A stretch of DNA of 11,282 nt from positions 5,041 to 16,322 of the forward strand of contig PMKK01000175.1 of the NCBI GenBank assembly GCA_003157715.1, written 5' to 3'. A program made the translations under genes and the position numbers. The stretch comes from Actinomycetota bacterium. Its GTDB lineage: Bacteria > Actinomycetota > Thermoleophilia > UBA2241. A model generated the notes under the pieces. It worked only from the letters and a program-made list of their open reading frames with translations. It had not been told where the DNA came from and did no database searches. Each line of letters begins with the position of its first letter. The stretch's first letter is position 1. Below, piece by piece: positions 7,461-11,282 of this stretch.

Positions 7461-8894
7461 GTGGAAGATCGGGTAGGAGCGCTTGAGGACCTCGTCGGTG
7501 GCGTCGCGTATGGTCCGGTAGACCGTTTCGTTCAGGCGCTCGTACACGTCGACGTTCGCCGGGTCGGGGGCAAACGATTCGCGGTCCTTCGTCATGGCGG
7601 TTACGGCGGTCTCGAAGTCGGCGAATTCGCCCGTCGCCACCGCCGCGCAGACGGCCGCGCCGAGGCTGGCGCCGCCGCTTGCCACGCCGCGCGCCGAGGG
7701 GATCCCGAACACGTCCGCGAAGATGCGCATGAACAGCGGGCTGCTCGCCCCGCCTCCCGAGACGACGATCGAATCGAGGGAGATCGCAAGCTCGGCGCAC
7801 ATCGCATCGACCCTCTGCTTCATGGTCAGCGCGATGGCTTCGAGGATCGAGCGGTACACGTGGGCTCTGGTGTGCCGGGCGTCGAAGCCGATCATCAGGC
7901 CCTTGCGAAAGGGGTGCTCGCTCGGCGCGAGCCAGTCGAGCACGGTCATCAGGCCGTCGCTGCCGGCCGGTACCTCCTGGGCTTCGCGCTCGAGGTACTC
8001 CTCGCGAGAGATCCCGAGCGACTCGGCCGACCGGGCGAAGTCGTCGCCGAGAAGGCCGAGAAACCAGCTCAGCGTCCACATGCCGCGGCGAATGCCGTGG
8101 CTTTCGTAGAGGTAGCGGTGAGGCACGCAGGCGAAGTTCGTCCAGAACTCGCTCGGCGCCTTGACGTTCTCGCGCCCGTGTACCATGGAGGCGATGTAGG
8201 TGCCCAGCGAGATGAGGGCCGTCGATTCGCCGAGCGAGCCGGAGCCCAGGGCCTCGACCGCCTTGTCGTTGGCGGTCGTTACGACGGGGATCCCCGCGGG
8301 GATGCCGCACGCGGCGGCGGCTTCAGGGGTCACGTAGCCCGCGACGTCGCCGGGCAGCTGCAGCTCGACCAGCATCTCGCGGGGGATGTTCCAGGCCGAC
8401 AGGACCGCCGGGTCGTCGCTCCACTGCCAGGTGTCGGTGTCGATCGGCCACTGGCCCTCGATGTTGTTGGCGGCGCTGTCGCGAAAGCGGCCCGTGAAAC
8501 GGTGGGTGATGTAGCCCGACGACGTGGTCACGTAGGCTGTCTCGGAGTCGTCGTGCACGTAGGGCTCGTAGGCCCGGACGTCCATCCAGCTCATGACCGG
8601 CGCGGCCAGCGAGCCGTCCTTCTTAAGAAAGGCGCGCTCGCAGCGGATCGTGCAGAGACCCAGGCCGACGATCTCGCGGGGATCGCCGCCGAAGTGCGCC
8701 ATCGCCTGCCGGCTCGCCGAGGTGATCGAATCCCAGAGGTCGTCGTCGGGGTGCTCGACGATGCCGTTGCGGGGGCGGCTCATGGGCCGCAGGACCTGGC
8801 GGCCTTCGCAGACGGCGTTGCCCTCGAGGTCGAAGACGACGACCTTGGAGCTCTGCGAGCCCCCGTCGACGCCGATCAGGTACTTGCCCGACAC
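7458..8894 (-). CDS. ygcE: FGGY-family carbohydrate kinase, YgcE-like
   Basis: ATP-dependent kinase of the FGGY family (xylulose, ribulose, glycerol and gluconate kinases), phosphorylating a small sugar or polyol in the cytoplasm. 478 residues from GTG at 8894, with AGGA eight bases upstream. Seen: N-terminal phosphate loop GVDGGSQSSK 8-17, the GSQS variant typical of YgcE; WMDVR 103-107, the family's WxDxR sugar-binding block; catalytic-base Asp210 in TTANDKAVEALGSG 206-219; ISLGTY 228-233; C-terminal ATP-binding VVSGGGASSPLFM 377-389 and GGASLGAA 407-414. The C-terminal KRSYPIFH resembles the YgcE end as I recall it. Catalytic residues are all present. It sits 61 bases after the SDR gene and 103 before the FAD oxidase. 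The sugar cannot be deduced. Confidence 0.93.
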   Translation of the reverse strand: MSGKYLIGVDGGSQSSKVVVFDLEGNAVCEGRQVLRPMSRPRNGIVEHPDDDLWDSITSASRQAMAHFGGDPREIVGLGLCTIRCERAFLKKDGSLAAPVMSWMDVRAYEPYVHDDSETAYVTTSSGYITHRFTGRFRDSAANNIEGQWPIDTDTWQWSDDPAVLSAWNIPREMLVELQLPGDVAGYVTPEAAAACGIPAGIPVVTTANDKAVEALGSGSLGESTALISLGTYIASMVHGRENVKAPSEFWTNFACVPHRYLYESHGIRRGMWTLSWFLGLLGDDFARSAESLGISREEYLEREAQEVPAGSDGLMTVLDWLAPSEHPFRKGLMIGFDARHTRAHVYRSILEAIALTMKQRVDAMCAELAISLDSIVVSGGGASSPLFMRIFADVFGIPSARGVASGGASLGAAVCAAVATGEFADFETAVTAMTKDRESFAPDPANVDVYERLNETVYRTIRDATDEVLKRSYPIFH

Positions 8895-8955
8895 CTTTTG
8901 AGTCCTGCCTTCCCTTCAGTCGCTGCCGCGGCCGGTCGTGCGGCTCGCGGCCAGC

Positions 8956-9741
8956 CTAACGGACGAGGTAGCCGCCATCCACTGTGAGGACGTGGCCGTT
9001 GACGTAGTCCGACGCCCGGCCGGCCAGAAAGACGACGGCGCCCATGAGGTCGACCGGCTCGCCCCAGCGACCCGTCGGGATGTGGTCGAGGACACGCTGG
9101 TTGGTGACCGGGTCACTGCGCGTCTGCGTCGTGATCTCGGTCGCGTAGTAGCCGGGCGCGATGCCGTTGACCTGGATGTTGTGCTGGGCGAGCTCGTCGC
9201 AGTAGGCCTTGGTGAGCCCGGCGATGCCGTGTTTGCTGGCGGCGTACGCCGACGACCACTGTCCGCCCAGGTAGGTGAAGACCGAGCAGATGTTGATGAT
9301 CTTGCCGCTGCGCTGGGGGACCATGAGCTTGGCCGCCTCGTAGCTCATCTCGAAGGCGGCCGTAAGGTTGACCGCGATGGTGGCGTCCCACTGCGGCCGT
9401 CCGAACTCGAGCACCTCGGCGAGCGGGCAGACGCCCGCGCTGTTGACCAGGATGTCCAGCGAGCCCAACCGGGTGACGCACGCCTCGACCACTTGTCGCG
9501 GGATGCCCGGCGCCGTGATGTCGGCCTTCATGAACTCGTAGCGGCCGCCCGCAGCCTCGATCAGCGCCCCGGTGGAACCGTCGTCGTCGACGATGCTCGG
9601 CACCATGACGTCGGCGCCGCCCTTGGCGAGCGCCACGGCAAAGGCCTTCCCCAGTCCCGTGTTGCCGCCCGTCACGACGGCGTGCTTGCCTTTGAGACTG
9701 AAGAAGTCCATCGCGAAGTCGTTGATCTCCATCGTGGTCAT
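8956..9741 (-). CDS. ygcW: SDR-family NAD(P)-dependent oxidoreductase, YgcW-like
   Basis: Classical short-chain dehydrogenase, 261 residues, related to 2-deoxy-D-gluconate/KduD-type sugar dehydrogenases; interconverts an alcohol and a ketone with NAD(P). Seen: cofactor motif TGGNTGLG 24-31; DI at 74-75; NSAG 100-103 (usually NNAG); Asn125; catalytic Ser153, Tyr166 and Lys170 (YAASK); PG at 196-197; C-terminal VNGHVLTVDGGYLVR. The opening (FFSLKGK after 12 residues), the QVNGIAPGYYAT region and the exact ending agree with what I recall of E. coli YgcW, also 261 residues. That supports ATG 9741 over ATG 9732. The open frame continues upstream to 10143 but that part crosses the promoter and is not coding. 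First gene of the minus-strand operon. Confidence 0.94.
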   Translation of the reverse strand: MTTMEINDFAMDFFSLKGKHAVVTGGNTGLGKAFAVALAKGGADVMVPSIVDDDGSTGALIEAAGGRYEFMKADITAPGIPRQVVEACVTRLGSLDILVNSAGVCPLAEVLEFGRPQWDATIAVNLTAAFEMSYEAAKLMVPQRSGKIINICSVFTYLGGQWSSAYAASKHGIAGLTKAYCDELAQHNIQVNGIAPGYYATEITTQTRSDPVTNQRVLDHIPTGRWGEPVDLMGAVVFLAGRASDYVNGHVLTVDGGYLVR

Positions 9742-9758
9742 CTCTCCTTCGGATCCAT
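9738..9758 (-). promoter_or_regulatory. Six-codon leader mini-ORF overlapping the SDR start (ATGA)
   Basis: ATG at 9758 begins a tiny frame reading MDPKER whose TGA stop shares ATGA with the SDR start codon. It has an excellent ribosome site, GAGGGG at 9764-9769, five bases upstream. The SDR's own AAGGAG lies inside the mini-ORF and only two bases from ATG 9741, which is closer than optimal. The arrangement suggests ribosomes load on the mini-ORF and re-initiate at the SDR. The mini-ORF is not in frame with the SDR. Function is inferred from geometry only. Confidence 0.45.
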
Positions 9759-9804
9759 GAAGTCCCCTCGCGCGCGCGTCGAGCCAAACGCCGGGAGACT
9801 TCTG

Positions 9805-9833
9805 AGTATTCGGCGACAAGTTCGCCGAGTCAA
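9805..9833 (-). promoter_or_regulatory. Sigma70-like promoter of the ygcW-type operon
   Basis: On the minus strand, TTGACT (-35, 9833-9828) is followed by a 17-base spacer and AATACT (-10, 9810-9805). The -35 matches the consensus at 5 of 6 positions and the -10 at 4 of 6, with ideal spacing. Transcription would start near 9798, leaving a leader of about 57 bases before the SDR. It is the only good promoter-like arrangement I found for the five-gene operon. Confidence 0.6.
9810..9828. promoter_or_regulatory. Operator-like palindrome over the promoter spacer
   Basis: TCGGCGA (9810-9816) and TCGCCGA (9822-9828) are perfect inverted 7-base arms separated by five bases. The palindrome fills the spacer between the -35 and -10 hexamers of the operon promoter and touches one base of each. 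A protein bound here would block RNA polymerase, so a repressor site is the simplest reading. The regulator is not encoded in the window. Confidence 0.55.
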
Positions 9834-9917
9834 GCCTTTCGAAGAACGTTCTGCCGTCGCGAACCTCGGCAACGACATTGTTCGTCTTCGAACGGCGCTG
9901 AACACGAGCACTTGTTC
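9820..9917. promoter_or_regulatory. Cluster of GAAC/GTTC half-sites in the divergent control region
   Basis: GAAC or GTTC occurs eight times in 98 bases (starting at 9820, 9844, 9848, 9861, 9880, 9890, 9900, 9914), where chance predicts about one. Some pair up: AGAACGTTCT (9843-9852) is a perfect 10-base palindrome, GTTCG/CGAAC (9880-9893) has a 4-base loop, and GAACA/TGTTC (9900-9917) is an imperfect 18-base palindrome. Starts at 9880, 9890 and 9900 are about one helical turn apart. This suggests several sites for one regulator controlling both divergent genes, but no family is recognised. Confidence 0.4.
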
Positions 9918-9994
9918 TTCGCGACCGGAGCGGCGGGTGGCTTGACGGTCTCCTGCAAGCAAAGTCCGGTCGCCGGGGGTAGACTGAGGTCGCC

Positions 9995-11263
9995 ATGGGT
10001 ACCCGTGCCGAGATGCGCGAGCGACTGCTCATCCAGGCCGCCGACGTCGCGGCGGTCAACGCGTTCCTGGCGAGCCCCGATAACCCCTTCGTCAACTCGC
10101 TGTTCGAGGTCGTCGACAAGTACGGCGGCGTCGAGCAGATCAACCGCGCCGCCGACGAAGCCGGCCGCCTCGAGACCAGGCTCGAGCGCCTGCGCGAGGA
10201 GCACTCGCCCTACCTGGCCGACGTCGAGTGGCTCGCGGCGCAGCGCGACGCCGGCGCCTTCGTCACGCTGCCCGAGTATCGGCGCGCCGTGCTGGGCGAC
10301 GCCGCCGACACCACGGTCGTCGACGAAGAAAGCGCCGTCACCCTCGAGATCTCGGCGCTGCAGTTCTTCCCCTGGCTGATCGCCGAAGCCCGGCAGGCGA
10401 TCGAGAAGCGCGAGCTCATGCCCGGCCGCTTCATCCGCGAGCGCAACATGGCCGAGCAGTCGAAGCCTGGTGGCGACCTGCTCGCGGTCTGCGCCGCCAT
10501 GCAGATCATCGGGGCGACCCACGTCGAGAGCCTCGACACGCGCGGTATCGATGGCGCCAACCTCATGGTCGGTCTCGAGACCATCACCGGCTACTTCGGC
10601 GGCATCGGCGAGCCCAACCAGCACGTCCTGCGCTACGTCGACGAGCACCTCCACTACCTCACCGAGTACGGCGTCCGCGAGGTGCTCAACTTCAACATCG
10701 GCACCATCCTCGCGGCGTTCGTGCTGCGCAAGCTCGGGGTGCGCAACGAGTTCAAGGTCTCGGTCTTCATGGGCATCGATAACCCCTGGTCGGTGCTCTG
10801 GCTGCTGATCGGCGCGCGCCTGGTGGGCGGCTCCGGAGGCGCCACCAGCCTGAGCGGCATCAACTTCTCGAACTCGGCCGACTCCGACACCCTGCGGGCG
10901 GCCGCCGCGGCGCGCGAGGCCCTGGGCCTGGGCGAGACGGTGCGCTTCGAACACCATGTGACCGAAGCCTACAAGTCGATCGTGCGCCAGCCCTACGAGC
11001 GTCGCGCCGAGGTCGTCGAGATCGCTGCCGAGGTGCCCAACATCTCCGCCGAGCACGAGGGCGGCGACCCCGATGTCGAGGCCGGCCGCAAGCATCGCAG
11101 CGACATCCTCGACTACTTCATCTCTGAGAACGTGATCGAGGCGGCCGGCGCCATGGAGGCCCTCGAGCGCAACTACCTGGACAAGCACGCCGCCCTGAAC
11201 CACACCGCCGCCGACCTCATCAGGGCCGGCATCGGCGTCAAGGCGGCGAGCCTGCTGCACTAG
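9995..11263 (+). CDS. Unrecognised soluble protein divergent from the ygc-type operon
   Basis: 422 residues, start ATG at 9995 with GAGGT (9986-9990) four bases upstream, ending 19 bases before the window edge. I do not recognise the family. No signal peptide or clear membrane segments; likely cytoplasmic. The N-terminal 160 residues are charged and helical in character. From about 160 the chain alternates short hydrophobic strands with helices, with Gly-rich turns GYFGGIGEPNQH 199-210, GGSGGATSLSGINFSNSADS 278-297 and the His/Glu-rich FEHHVTEAY 318-326 and NISAEHEGGD 349-358. This would suit a TIM-barrel-like enzyme with acid/His active-site residues, but that is inference. It shares the control region with the SDR operon, so a role in the same pathway is plausible. 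Codon use matches its neighbours, with no sign of recent transfer. Confidence 0.85.
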   Translation: MGTRAEMRERLLIQAADVAAVNAFLASPDNPFVNSLFEVVDKYGGVEQINRAADEAGRLETRLERLREEHSPYLADVEWLAAQRDAGAFVTLPEYRRAVLGDAADTTVVDEESAVTLEISALQFFPWLIAEARQAIEKRELMPGRFIRERNMAEQSKPGGDLLAVCAAMQIIGATHVESLDTRGIDGANLMVGLETITGYFGGIGEPNQHVLRYVDEHLHYLTEYGVREVLNFNIGTILAAFVLRKLGVRNEFKVSVFMGIDNPWSVLWLLIGARLVGGSGGATSLSGINFSNSADSDTLRAAAAAREALGLGETVRFEHHVTEAYKSIVRQPYERRAEVVEIAAEVPNISAEHEGGDPDVEAGRKHRSDILDYFISENVIEAAGAMEALERNYLDKHAALNHTAADLIRAGIGVKAASLLH

Positions 11264-11282
11264 GCGCGCAACGCAGCCGCGC

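Noticed and set aside
5963..7486. 507-codon plus-strand frame opposite the YgcU-like gene
   Set aside because: Composition mirrors the opposite coding strand; the FAD-binding motifs are on the minus strand.
7023..8987. 654-codon plus-strand frame opposite the kinase
   Set aside because: Runs through the kinase/oxidase gap and the 12-base repeats with no domain; a GC-driven shadow.
9942..9985. Possible plus-strand promoter (TTGACG at 9942, TAGACT at 9980)
   Set aside because: The hexamers are 32 bases apart, and neither has a partner at 16-18 bases, so no promoter is claimed for the 422-residue gene.
9742..10143. Upstream extension of the SDR frame to 10143
   Set aside because: It crosses the promoter, the operator palindrome and the start of the divergent gene, and the family length matches ATG 9741.
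9830..11260. 476-codon minus-strand frame opposite the unrecognised 422-residue gene
   Set aside because: Asp/Val/Gly/Leu-rich shadow composition. The plus-strand frame has a good ribosome site and more protein-like composition. Because that gene is unrecognised, this choice is slightly less certain than for the other shadows.

Overview
This is a very GC-rich bacterial segment with dense coding, GTG and TTG starts and overlapping stop/start codons. Nothing in it fixes the phylum; high-GC Actinobacteria or Proteobacteria-like lineages would all fit. It has no RNA genes, insertion sequences or CRISPR arrays. The longest stretch without a main gene is the 253-base divergent control region at 9742-9994.

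Positions 1-3792 (+ strand) hold the end of a peptide/oligopeptide/nickel-type (Dpp/Opp) ABC importer operon. It contains a DppB-type permease cut by the window edge, a DppC-type permease, and a single 719-residue protein that fuses the two ATPases (DppD-like then DppF-like). The genes overlap by 8 and 4 bases. The solute-binding protein would lie upstream of the window.

Positions 9741-3881 (- strand) hold a five-gene operon converging on the transporter: SDR dehydrogenase, FGGY kinase, VAO-type FAD-linked oxidase, ETF beta, ETF alpha. By sequence and content this matches the functionally uncharacterised E. coli ygc locus (ygcW, ygcE, ygcU, ygcR, ygcQ). The likely logic is a catabolic module for a small polyol, sugar or sugar acid. 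The SDR and the FAD enzyme would carry out two oxidoreductions, the kinase would phosphorylate an intermediate, and the ETF pair would take electrons from the FAD enzyme. In E. coli the locus is accompanied by MFS permeases; here the neighbouring importer is an ABC system. The substrate is not known.

Positions 9742-9994 form a divergent control region. It has a good sigma70-like promoter toward the SDR, a 7+5+7 palindrome lying over that promoter, a dense cluster of GAAC/GTTC half-sites, and a six-codon mini-ORF that ends inside the SDR start codon. On the other side, 9995-11263 (+ strand) encodes a 422-residue soluble protein that I do not recognise. It may be an extra enzyme of the pathway.

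The main points of interest are the ygc-type module itself, the unrecognised divergent gene, the unusual FAD site of the ETF alpha subunit, and the structured control region. Several short repeats (3797-3869, 4809-4850, 7388-7460) mark local sequence expansion.
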